Assembly (NCBI RefSeq): GCF_002211365.1
Contig: NZ_LOKZ01000001.1
Location: 868,001 to 932,000, forward strand
Direction: 5' to 3'
From: Rhizobium sp. R711
GTDB taxonomy: Bacteria > Pseudomonadota > Alphaproteobacteria > Rhizobiales > Rhizobiaceae
DNA: 64,000 nt
The notes beneath the pieces were generated by a model. It ran no database searches. It was not told the origin of the DNA and saw nothing but the letters and a program-made list of their open reading frames with translations. Below, in pieces: positions 1 through 7,589 of the stretch. Numbering within the stretch: the first letter of the stretch is position 1; each line of letters starts with the position of its first letter. The position numbers were made by a program, and so were the translations under genes.

Positions 1-219
1 GGCGAGCGGATGGGCTGCGATGACACGCCCGTCAAGCGAGGTCAGCCACACTTCCTCGGCCTCGGTGATCAAATAGCCAATGGTGAGGACCAGTCCAGAC
101 TCCCTGATAACGACGCCGCTGCCTTCCCGGCGTGTGCCGAGTGTGCCGGCCGTAAAGGCGTCTTCCGGAATTGAGGAGCTAACGGCCACGACTGACCGCA
201 GGATTTCGTCGATATTCAT
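1..219 (-). CDS. Trypsin-like serine protease, N-terminal part (truncated by window edge)
   Basis: Reading leftwards from an ATG at 219 the frame stays open to base 1, giving the first 73 residues (MNIDEILRSVVAVSS...). The stretch with GSGVVIRESGLVLTIGYLI resembles the first beta-barrel of S1C/trypsin-like (HtrA-type) proteases, in which a GSGVVI-type strand precedes the catalytic His region. The catalytic residues lie outside the window, so activity cannot be judged. There is no obvious signal peptide. It lies downstream of lapA on the same strand, with a gap of about 165 bases. The family call rests on this short segment. Confidence 0.6.
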   Translation of the reverse strand, partial: MNIDEILRSVVAVSSSIPEDAFTAGTLGTRREGSGVVIRESGLVLTIGYLITEAEEVWLTSLDGRVIAAHPLA

Positions 220-384
220 GGTCTCATCCTCGCAAGGCGCGGCGCGTGTGTCGCGAAACGACTGTGCCTGGCAGACGTGCAGTGGGGCCTATCTCATATA
301 GCTATGGAGGTGGGCTTGTGGCTGCAAGTGCTTGCGCCTCGGAAATTCAGCCTGCGCTCTGGCCTTTGTACGCTGGCGAGCGCG

Positions 385-717
385 TCACCGCGACGGCAAC
401 TGCCCGACAATTTCCTCGGCGCGGGTCTTATGGCGGCCCGCCTCTGCCTGCCAGCGAACGGCTTCCTTGGCCTCGCTGCGAGCGCGCTTGCGGTGTTTGC
501 CCTGGTTTAGCCAGGTGGCGGCCGAGCCAACGACCATGCCGATGATCAGCGCGATGAAGATGAACACAAAGAACGGTGCCGACAGCGAGAGCACCCGGTC
601 TTCCGGCAGGAATGGATTGAAGGCAAGCGTCACAACCTGCCTGTTGGCGACGCAGAAGATGATGAGGATGATTCCGAGTGGCAGAAAAATCAATAGGTTG
701 GTGATCTTCTTCGCCAT
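385..717 (-). CDS. lapA: LapA-domain (DUF1049) inner-membrane protein
   Basis: A 110-residue protein with two hydrophobic segments (about residues 7-25 and 47-68) separated by a short loop containing FNPF, followed by a basic, charged C-terminal helix. This is the layout of LapA/DUF1049 proteins, linked to LPS assembly control in enterobacteria. The ATG at 717 is chosen because GGAG lies seven bases upstream; an in-frame ATG at 747 has no such support. It follows ihfB and sppA on the minus strand. The specific role in rhizobia is inferred. Confidence 0.8.
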   Translation of the reverse strand: MAKKITNLLIFLPLGIILIIFCVANRQVVTLAFNPFLPEDRVLSLSAPFFVFIFIALIIGMVVGSAATWLNQGKHRKRARSEAKEAVRWQAEAGRHKTRAEEIVGQLPSR

Positions 718-839
718 GCTCGGTCTCCGTATTTCAACGCGCGCCATCTTTGGCGCGTCGCTTTGATCTGGTCAGCAGGATAGTGGGCCGGGAGCCAAGT
801 TCAAGTGCGGTCTTGCCGCACGCAGCCGTGAGGGCGGGA

Positions 840-1139
840 TCAATCCTCTTCGTCAGCCTGTCCCGGATTGAGGCGCTCGCGAAGCTCCTTGCCGGTCTTG
901 AAGAAGGGAACCCACTTCTCCTCGACGAAAACGGTATCGCCGGTGCGCGGGTTGCGGCCGGAGCGGGACGGGCGATTTTTTACCGAGAACGCACCGAATC
1001 CGCGCAGCTCGACGCGGTTACCCGCCGCGAGTGCGTCGGTGATCTCGTCGAGCACCGCGTTGACGATATTTTCGACGTCGCGATGGTAAAGATGCGGGTT
1101 GCGGGCTGCAACTATCTGCACCAGTTCGGACTTGATCAC
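840..1139 (-). CDS. ihfB: Integration host factor beta subunit
   Basis: A 99-residue HU/IHF-family protein. It shows the beta-ribbon arm signature [21 protein letters not shown] (about residues 47-67) and the IHF-beta-type start [14 protein letters not shown] is a heterodimer with IhfA that bends DNA at specific sites and helps sigma-54 promoters, so its presence about 3.5 kb from rpoN is functionally apt. The gene sits 30 bases downstream of sppA on the same strand and is probably cotranscribed with it. The acidic tail QADEED is typical of rhizobial IhfB. Confidence 0.95.
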   Translation of the reverse strand: MIKSELVQIVAARNPHLYHRDVENIVNAVLDEITDALAAGNRVELRGFGAFSVKNRPSRSGRNPRTGDTVFVEEKWVPFFKTGKELRERLNPGQADEED

Positions 1140-1168
1140 GTTCGCCCCCTTAAATTATTGATTTCTTA

Positions 1169-2119
1169 TCAGTCGTGGCCAACCTGCCAAACTGAAAGGA
1201 GCCCGTCAAGGAGCAACTTTTGAGGCAGGATTCCGCCGAGATCGCGAGCCTTGGCAAGATCGTCGTAACCAAGCAGCGTTAGGATCTGAGACGCGCTGTC
1301 TGCGAGCAGGAATGGCGTGCTGCTCTTCCTGTCCCAATCGACCTCAGGCAGGCTCTTGCTGACCTTGCGTGTCTCAAGGTAGGCCCTGATCTCGTCATCG
1401 CCGCCGATCTGGTCGATCAGCTTGACTTTAAGCGCCTGACGGCCGGTGAAAATCGTGCCGTCCGCAAGCTTTTGGACCTCGTCACGCGGCAGCTTGCGCC
1501 GCTCGGCGACGAGATCGACGAACCAGCCATAGCTGTCGACAATCATATTGTTAATCATGGCCTTGGCCTCTTCGCTCGCCGGATGGAACGGCGAGGGTTC
1601 GGCCTTCAACGGTGACGATTTGATTTCTTCCAGTGAAACGCCGATCTTGTCGAGCAGTGGCTTGACCTGCGGGTATTGGAAGATTACTCCGATCGAGCCG
1701 GTGATGGAGCTGTCTCCGGCAATAATCATGTCGCCGGCGGTCGCGATCATGTAGCCGGCGGAAGCGGCCAGCGTGCGCACGTCGGATACGACAGGCTTCT
1801 TGGCGGCGATGGCGCGGATCGCCTTGAAGATCCGCTCGCCGCCATAGGTCGTACCTCCCGGGGAGGAGATAGAGACGACCACGGCCTTCACCGCATCGTT
1901 CTTCTCGATCTTCTTCAGCCGTTCCAGCAGCTCGTCATCATCGGTAATCAACCCGGAAATGGTCACATGGGCGACGTGCGGCCGGCTGGTTGCGATGTCG
2001 CCGACGAATAACCGGTAGGCTGCGAATCCCAATACCACCAGCAGCAGTACCGCGACGACGCGCCAGAAACCGACCTTGCGGCGAAGCCTGCGGCGGTCGG
2101 CGATCATCGAACTGTCCAT
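1169..2119 (-). CDS. sppA: Signal peptide peptidase SppA, short form
   Basis: A 316-residue S49-family protease that degrades cleaved signal peptides in the inner membrane. An N-terminal anchor spans about residues 20-40. The catalytic Ser is at about residue 120 (TLAASAGYMIA) and the catalytic Lys at about 172 (SSPLKAEPS); the 52-residue spacing matches the Ser-Lys dyad of Bacillus SppA. It is the short, single-domain form rather than the 67K enterobacterial form. GGAGGA lies just upstream of the ATG at 2119. It precedes ihfB by 30 bases. Confidence 0.93.
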   Translation of the reverse strand: MDSSMIADRRRLRRKVGFWRVVAVLLLVVLGFAAYRLFVGDIATSRPHVAHVTISGLITDDDELLERLKKIEKNDAVKAVVVSISSPGGTTYGGERIFKAIRAIAAKKPVVSDVRTLAASAGYMIATAGDMIIAGDSSITGSIGVIFQYPQVKPLLDKIGVSLEEIKSSPLKAEPSPFHPASEEAKAMINNMIVDSYGWFVDLVAERRKLPRDEVQKLADGTIFTGRQALKVKLIDQIGGDDEIRAYLETRKVSKSLPEVDWDRKSSTPFLLADSASQILTLLGYDDLAKARDLGGILPQKLLLDGLLSVWQVGHD

Positions 2120-2292
2120 TCATTCCTCCAGGATGGCGAGCACGCGGGATCCCGTAAATCTAGGGTTCCAGCGCCGTTCGGGCACGTTGATTTGCCACGC
2201 GTCGGCGCCTTTCTTGTTTGTTGCAGAAAAAAATCCATATTGGCAAGTCGGTGTAATAATGCGAAACGAACTGTGATCGGGCGCGACAATGC

Positions 2293-2298
2293 CTATAT
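2293..2298 (+). promoter_or_regulatory. Candidate -10 element upstream of lptC
   Basis: CTATAT at 2293-2298 matches the rhizobial sigma-70 -10 consensus and sits 33 bases before the lptC ATG. No convincing CTTGAC-type -35 is seen 17-18 bases upstream, so the call is weak. The 211-base gap between sppA and lptC holds no other recognisable feature. Confidence 0.3.
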
Positions 2299-2330
2299 AC
2301 GCTGCCTGATCACCCACACGGACCTTGTTT

Positions 2331-2996
2331 ATGCTCAACACTTTGAACAGCACCGGAGAGGCTGACTACGTGAGGCCGGAGCGAAGCGCCTATGGCGCCG
2401 CGCGCTTCCATTCGGCGCGCGTGCGCCGCCTGAAGATCATCCTTCCAATCGCCGCCGTCGTGGTGTCGCTGGTCTTTATTGGTGTTTCCGTAATCCGCAC
2501 CTATCTACCCGAGAACATCAAGATCGAGGGCGCGAAGATCGAGAATGGCAAGGTCGTTATGGAGAAGCCCGCGATCTCCGGTCGCAATTCCGATGGCATC
2601 AACTATTCGATGTTGGCCGAACGGGCGCTTCAGGATATCAAGAATCCGAATCTGATGACGCTGCAGAACATCAAGGCCGCGGTGCCGATGAAGGACGATC
2701 TGATCGCCCGCGTCGAAGCCACGGCTGCAGATTACGACCGTGCGACCGATAATCTCGATGTCAAATCACCTTTTGCCGTCCTTTTGAGCAACGGGCTGAC
2801 GGCCAAGTTCCAGAGCGCCAAGGTTGACATCAAGGGCGGGAAACTCACGAGCGAGGATCCTGTAAGTATTCAGAAAGATAGCGCGTCTATTGTTGCGCGC
2901 TCGATCAAGATGACGGATAAGGGGCAGACGATCACATTCGAGGGGAATGTACGTATGAATGTCGATCCGTCCGCTATTCACAAACAGGGCACTTAA
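2331..2996 (+). CDS. lptC: LPS export ABC transporter periplasmic protein LptC
   Basis: A 221-residue membrane-anchored protein. After a roughly 30-residue cytoplasmic N-terminus there is one transmembrane segment (about 34-54), then a periplasmic beta-rich domain ending in the OstA-like strand pattern GQTITFEGNVRMN. LptC links the LptB2FG transporter to LptA in LPS export. The ATG at 2331 is preferred; a TTG at 2325 is also in frame. lptA begins 13 bases after the stop, so the genes are cotranscribed. The identification rests on architecture and on the neighbours lptA and lptB. Confidence 0.9.
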   Translation: MLNTLNSTGEADYVRPERSAYGAARFHSARVRRLKIILPIAAVVVSLVFIGVSVIRTYLPENIKIEGAKIENGKVVMEKPAISGRNSDGINYSMLAERALQDIKNPNLMTLQNIKAAVPMKDDLIARVEATAADYDRATDNLDVKSPFAVLLSNGLTAKFQSAKVDIKGGKLTSEDPVSIQKDSASIVARSIKMTDKGQTITFEGNVRMNVDPSAIHKQGT

Positions 2997-3009
2997 CAGC
3001 CGGGTCACC

Positions 3010-3618
3010 ATGACAAACGATTGTCGCATTTCTACCCGCAAGGCGGGAGCAGTATTTCTTAGTGGTGCGGTTGCGCTGCTGCTGTTGGCCGGAGGCGCCC
3101 TGGCGCAGGCAACAACCAGTCAGATGGACGGCCTGAAGCTGAACAATGACGAGCCGATCCAGATCGAGAGCGACAAGCTGGAGATCCATGATCAGGAGCA
3201 TACGGCCGATTTCACGGGCAATGTGAAGGTGGTGCAGGGCAAGACGACGCTGCAGGCCGGACATATGACGGTCTATTACAAGCCGAAGGCCGACGATGCG
3301 AATGCGGCTCCGGCGGCTGGCGCCAAGACCGCTTCGGCGTCGATTTCGTCGGGCAACGCCGATATCGATCACATTATCGTCACGGACAAGGTGTTTCTGA
3401 ACTCCGGTACGCAGACGGCCACGGCCGACAACGGCTCTTTCGATATGGCCAAGCAACTTTTCATCCTCAAGGGCGACAAGGTGATCCTTACTGATGGACC
3501 GAACGTCTTCACGGGCTGCCAACTGACGGTGCACATGGAGACGGGACAGGCACAGTTGGAGAGCTGCGGGGGGCGCGTCCAGATTCAGCTTGATCCGAAG
3601 TCACAGAAACAGAACTGA
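3010..3618 (+). CDS. lptA: LPS transport periplasmic bridge protein LptA
   Basis: A 202-residue exported protein with a signal peptide (hydrophobic core VFLSGAVALLLLAGGALA, cleavage predicted after ALA or AQA near residue 32). It is followed by OstA/LptA repeats: PIQIESDKLEI then TADFTGNVKVVQG, and a later NVFTGCQLTVHM segment. LptA forms the periplasmic bridge that passes LPS from LptC to LptD. A low-complexity alanine-rich insert lies at about 96-115, as often seen in rhizobial LptA. The ATG at 3010 follows the lptC stop closely, and lptB starts 15 bases after its end. Confidence 0.92.
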   Translation: MTNDCRISTRKAGAVFLSGAVALLLLAGGALAQATTSQMDGLKLNNDEPIQIESDKLEIHDQEHTADFTGNVKVVQGKTTLQAGHMTVYYKPKADDANAAPAAGAKTASASISSGNADIDHIIVTDKVFLNSGTQTATADNGSFDMAKQLFILKGDKVILTDGPNVFTGCQLTVHMETGQAQLESCGGRVQIQLDPKSQKQN

Positions 3619-3633
3619 CCCCGGCCTTACCAC

Positions 3634-4443
3634 GTGAAGTTATTCTCGCTATCGACCATGTTCGGCAGGACCGGGGCCCAAGTGGCTGCTGAGACCCCCG
3701 CCGGTGACAAGAGCCGTTACCAGGGCACGCTGATTGCGCGCGGTCTGACCAAGACCTATAGCACGCGGCGTGTCGTGAACGGCGTGTCGCTGGTCGTTCG
3801 ACGCGGCGAGGCTGTTGGCCTGCTGGGTCCGAACGGCGCCGGCAAGACGACCTGCTTCTATATGATCACCGGGCTTGTGCCCGTTGACGAGGGTACGATC
3901 GAGATCGACGGCAACGACGTGACGACGATGCCAATGTATCGACGCTCGCGGCTGGGCGTTGGCTATCTGCCGCAGGAAGCGTCAATCTTCCGGGGATTGA
4001 CCGTCGAAGAGAATATTCGCGCCGTTCTGGAAGTGCATATCAACGACAAGGCCGCACGCGAAAAGAAGCTCGACGAACTGCTCGATGAGTTTCACATTCG
4101 CAAGCTGCGCAAGAACGCGGCCGTGTCGCTTTCCGGTGGCGAGCGCCGTCGCCTCGAAATCGCCCGCGCGCTGGCAACCGATCCGACTTTCATGCTCCTC
4201 GACGAGCCGTTCGCGGGCGTCGATCCGATTTCCGTGGCCGACATCCAGCACCTTGTGCATCACCTGACGGCACGCGGCATCGGCGTGCTGATCACCGATC
4301 ATAATGTGCGCGAGACGCTCGGCCTGATCGATCGCGCCTATATCATCCATGCGGGTGAAGTCCTGACCCACGGTCGTGCCAACGACATCGTCAACAACCC
4401 CGAAGTGCGCCGCTTGTATCTGGGCGACAATTTCAGCCTTTGA
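3634..4443 (+). CDS. lptB: LPS export ABC transporter ATP-binding protein LptB
   Basis: A 269-residue ABC ATPase. Walker A is GPNGAGKT (65-72), the signature LSGGE lies at 166-170, Walker B is MLLDEP (187-192), and the switch region contains [10 protein letters not shown], the H-loop form typical of LptB. It powers LPS extraction from the inner membrane with LptF/LptG, which are not in this window. Translation starts at GTG 3634, 15 bases after lptA. An N-terminal extension of about 30 residues precedes the ABC fold, longer than in E. coli LptB. Older annotations of this position call it an ABC transporter upstream of rpoN. Confidence 0.95.
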   Translation: MKLFSLSTMFGRTGAQVAAETPAGDKSRYQGTLIARGLTKTYSTRRVVNGVSLVVRRGEAVGLLGPNGAGKTTCFYMITGLVPVDEGTIEIDGNDVTTMPMYRRSRLGVGYLPQEASIFRGLTVEENIRAVLEVHINDKAAREKKLDELLDEFHIRKLRKNAAVSLSGGERRRLEIARALATDPTFMLLDEPFAGVDPISVADIQHLVHHLTARGIGVLITDHNVRETLGLIDRAYIIHAGEVLTHGRANDIVNNPEVRRLYLGDNFSL

Positions 4444-4599
4444 CGCGCTCCGCCGCCGCGGAAATTCACCTTCTGTGACAGTTCCGCTTGACCAAATAGA
4501 ATAAAAAAGCAATTTTTGGGCCAACTTGGATTTCCGTGGCCTGAGCCCGTGGCAGGACGCGGTTTCCCGGAGGAGACGAACGGGAGTTTCGCGTCCGCT

Positions 4600-6159
4600 A
4601 TGGCACTGTCGGCCAATCTTTTCCTGCGCCAGAACCAGTCGCTGGTCATGACACCGCAACTGATGCAGTCCATCCAGTTGCTGCAAATGACGCATTTCGA
4701 GCTGACGCAGTTTATTGCCCAGGAAGTCGAAAAGAACCCGCTGCTCGAGATTCCGTCAAATGATGCGGAATCAGGCAGCGAGCGCGGCGGCACGGAAGAA
4801 GAAACCTACGCGCCACAGGGGGAAGAGCCCGGCGACGGTGGCTACGACAGCCGAACCGAGGTCTTGTCGGGCGATTGGTACGAGAGCGGCAACAACAGTG
4901 GTGCCAGCCGCCTCAACGACGAGCTCGATGCCAACTATGCCAACGTCTTTCCCGATGACGGCGTTCCGCAGCGCGCCGATGCTCCCGAACTGATCAGCCA
5001 GTGGAAGTCGATGCCGGGTAATAGCGAAGGGGCCGACAGCTACGATCTCGATGACTTCGTTGCCGGTCAGATATCGCTTCGCGATCACCTTGCCCAGCAA
5101 TTGCCCTTTATCCTGCCTGATATGTCCGATCGCCTGATCGCCCAGCACGTTGTCGATCTGCTGGACGAGGCAGGCTATCTCCAGGGCGATGCGACGGAAG
5201 CGGCCGATCGACTGGGCGCAAGCGTCGACGATGTCGAGCGCGTGATCACCGCTTTGCAGACGCTTGATCCGCCCGGTGTTTTCGCGCGCAATCTGGCCGA
5301 ATGCCTGGCGATCCAGCTTCGCCAGAAGGACCGCTTCGATCCCGCCATGCAGGCGCTGGTCTGCAATCTCGAGCTTCTGGCCCGGCGCGACTTCGCGACG
5401 CTGAAGCGGCTATGTGGCGTGGATGAGGAGGACCTTCTCGACATGCTGGGCGAGATCCGCCAGCTCAATCCGAAACCGGGCGCCGGCTTCGAGGCGGGAA
5501 TGTCGGAAGCGATCATGCCCGACGTCGTCGTGCGGGCAGGCTCAGACGGCGGCTGGCTGATCGAGCTCAATCCCGACACGCTGCCGCGCGTTCTGGTCAA
5601 TCAGGCGTATTTTTCAAAAGTCACGAAGAATGGTGACGATCATGCCTTTCTTTCGGAGTGTCTGCAGACCGCCAACTGGCTGACCCGGAGCCTGGATCAG
5701 CGCGCCAAGACGATCATGAAGGTGGCAAGCGAAATCGTGCGCCAGCAGGATGCCTTCCTGATGCACGGTGTCGATCATCTGCGCCCGCTCAACCTGAAGA
5801 CGGTAGCCGATGCCATCAAGATGCACGAATCCACCGTCAGCCGCGTGACGTCGAACAAGTATATGCTGACACCGCGGGGGCTCTTCGAGCTCAAGTATTT
5901 CTTCAGCGTTTCAATCAGCGCCGTTGAAGGCGGCGACAGCCATTCGGCCGAGGCCGTGCGCCACAAGATCCGGACGCTGATCTCGCAGGAAAGCCCGGAA
6001 GCCGTGCTTTCCGATGACGACATCGTCGATATCCTGAAGCAGGGCGGCGTCGACCTTGCCCGTCGAACGGTGGCCAAGTATCGCGAGGCGATGAACATCG
6101 CTTCGTCGGTCCAGCGCAGGCGGGAGAAGCGGGCTTTGGCGAAGGTCGCTGGCTTTTGA
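4600..6159 (+). CDS. rpoN: RNA polymerase sigma-54 factor RpoN
   Basis: A 519-residue sigma-54. Region I is Gln/Leu-rich (MTPQLMQSIQLLQMTHFEL), then comes an acidic region II, the core-binding domain, a helix-turn-helix (TVADAIKMHESTVSRVTSNKY) and the diagnostic RpoN box ARRTVAKYRE at about 487-496, near the C-terminus. In rhizobia it drives nitrogen-assimilation, dicarboxylate-uptake and, in symbionts, nif/fix genes. The ATG at 4600 is preferred over a TTG at 4516 because the conserved N-terminus MALSANLFLRQ begins there. It lies 156 bases after lptB; hpf and ptsN follow. Confidence 0.97.
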   Translation: MALSANLFLRQNQSLVMTPQLMQSIQLLQMTHFELTQFIAQEVEKNPLLEIPSNDAESGSERGGTEEETYAPQGEEPGDGGYDSRTEVLSGDWYESGNNSGASRLNDELDANYANVFPDDGVPQRADAPELISQWKSMPGNSEGADSYDLDDFVAGQISLRDHLAQQLPFILPDMSDRLIAQHVVDLLDEAGYLQGDATEAADRLGASVDDVERVITALQTLDPPGVFARNLAECLAIQLRQKDRFDPAMQALVCNLELLARRDFATLKRLCGVDEEDLLDMLGEIRQLNPKPGAGFEAGMSEAIMPDVVVRAGSDGGWLIELNPDTLPRVLVNQAYFSKVTKNGDDHAFLSECLQTANWLTRSLDQRAKTIMKVASEIVRQQDAFLMHGVDHLRPLNLKTVADAIKMHESTVSRVTSNKYMLTPRGLFELKYFFSVSISAVEGGDSHSAEAVRHKIRTLISQESPEAVLSDDDIVDILKQGGVDLARRTVAKYREAMNIASSVQRRREKRALAKVAGF

Positions 6160-6412
6160 TAGTTGCCTGAAGCGACTACTGCGTGTATTCCGTAATTCTA
6201 ATGCATGTGTCTGTTGACATTTTGGTAACTTCTGGCTAGAAGCGCGCCGCAATTGGCGCTGTGGACAGCGTTGGAAGTTATCCCCATCATCCTCAGGGTG
6301 CCTGAAGCCGGGAACTTCGGCCGATCTTGCTTGGGATCGCGCGAAGTGCTTGGATGAGGGTGAGCCTTGGCGTAGACTGGTACTCGCAAACCATCATAAG
6401 AAGGGAAACTCC

Positions 6413-6988
6413 ATGAGTGTGCGTGTATCCGGTAAACATATGGAAATTGGTGACTCGTTCCGTCAGCGGATCGAGGACCAAATCGGTGTCGCCGTCACGA
6501 AATACTTCGACGGAGGGTATTCCGGTCAAGTGATCGTGCAGAAGGCCAACGCCCGGTTTTCCGCCGACTGCAAGCTTCATCTCGATAGCGGAGTTGTATT
6601 GCACGCCGCCGGGGAGGCGATGGATCCGCAGTTGGCCTTTGATGCAGCGTCCGAACGGATTGAGAAGCGTCTTCGCCGCTACAAGCGCAAACTGAAGGAT
6701 CACCACTCCGGAAATCACCAGAATGGTTCTGCCGAAGTCGCGTATACCGTGATGGGTGGGATGTCGGATCACGACGACGAAATTCCGGATGATTTCGCGC
6801 CGGCGATTGTCGCCGAAAGCACCAAGCAACTGAAAACAATGTCGGTCGCGACCGCCGTGATGGCGCTCGACATGACGGACGAGCCGCTGCTGCTTTTTCG
6901 CAGCCCAGGCAAGGAACAACTAAACATCGTTTATCGTCGGCATGACGGTAACATTGGCTGGATCGATGCAGCCAGCATCAAAAGCTGA
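6413..6988 (+). CDS. hpf: Ribosome hibernation promoting factor, long form
   Basis: A 191-residue protein with an N-terminal S30AE/HPF domain (about 1-105; MSVRVSGKHMEIGDSFRQRI start) and a C-terminal dimerisation domain (about 130-191, ending with LLLFRSPGKEQLNIVYRRHDG...). Long HPF makes 100S ribosome dimers in stationary phase. The ATG at 6413 has AAGGGAAA upstream. It sits in the conserved rpoN-hpf-ptsN order, with a 253-base gap after rpoN that may contain its own promoter. Older annotations call it a sigma-54 modulation protein because of this location. Confidence 0.93.
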   Translation: MSVRVSGKHMEIGDSFRQRIEDQIGVAVTKYFDGGYSGQVIVQKANARFSADCKLHLDSGVVLHAAGEAMDPQLAFDAASERIEKRLRRYKRKLKDHHSGNHQNGSAEVAYTVMGGMSDHDDEIPDDFAPAIVAESTKQLKTMSVATAVMALDMTDEPLLLFRSPGKEQLNIVYRRHDGNIGWIDAASIKS

Positions 6989-7051
6989 GATCAAGGCGAA
7001 GGGCGGCAGTTAGGCTGCCGCTCTCCTTTCTCGGCGCAGAAGGAAAATAAA

Positions 7052-7516
7052 ATGGCATTGGCAGATTTGCTGCAGCAAAATGCGATAATTCCCGCCCTCA
7101 GGGTAAATTCCAAGAAACAGCTCCTCCAGGAATTGGCTGCAAAGGCGTCGAAAGTCACAGGGCTTTCGGAGCGGGAAATTTTCGATGTTGTCCTGCAGCG
7201 CGAGCGCCTTGGTTCGACCGGCGTCGGCAACGGTATCGCCATACCGCACGGCAAGCTCGCAAGCGTCCACTCCATCGTCGGCATCTTCGCGCGTCTCGAT
7301 CAGCCGGTCGATTTTGAGGCTCTGGACGATCAGCCCGTGGATCTGGTGTTTCTGCTGCTGGCGCCTGAAGGTGCTGGCGCCGATCACCTCAAGGCCCTGT
7401 CGCGAATCGCCCGCGTGCTGCGCGATCATGATCTTGTCGCCAAGCTGCGTGCGACCGACTCCGCTTCGGCGATCTATGCGTTCCTCAATGAGGAGCAGAC
7501 CTCGAACGCAGCCTGA
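7052..7516 (+). CDS. ptsN: Nitrogen-PTS EIIA protein PtsN
   Basis: A 154-residue PTS EIIA type-2 domain. The phosphorylatable histidine is His66 in GIAIPHGKL, equivalent to His73 of E. coli PtsN. EIIA-Ntr is the last phosphate acceptor of the PtsP-PtsO-PtsN relay, and in rhizobia it influences potassium uptake, nitrogen metabolism and ABC transporter activity. It ends the lptC-to-ptsN block, 63 bases after hpf, and is followed by a strong hairpin terminator. No sugar-specific EIIB/EIIC genes are nearby, as expected for the nitrogen branch. Confidence 0.95.
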   Translation: MALADLLQQNAIIPALRVNSKKQLLQELAAKASKVTGLSEREIFDVVLQRERLGSTGVGNGIAIPHGKLASVHSIVGIFARLDQPVDFEALDDQPVDLVFLLLAPEGAGADHLKALSRIARVLRDHDLVAKLRATDSASAIYAFLNEEQTSNAA

Positions 7517-7533
7517 GCATTCAACATTTCAGT

Positions 7534-7567
7534 AAAAAGGCGCCTGATTGCACAGGCGCCTTTTTTT
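7534..7567 (+). terminator. Rho-independent terminator after ptsN (bidirectional)
   Basis: A perfect stem AGGCGCCTG/CAGGCGCCT extended by A-T pairs, with loop ATTGCA at 7547-7552, followed by seven T residues. A run of A before the stem gives a T-run on the other strand, so it can also end the minus-strand chemoreceptor gene whose stop is at 7590. Confidence 0.9.
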
Positions 7568-7589
7568 GTTTCAACCGGTCGAACTCGGC

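Noticed and set aside
2120..2330. A 77-residue minus-strand ORF upstream of lptC
   Set aside because: No family character; it overlaps the sppA and lptC leaders and is better read as a promoter region.
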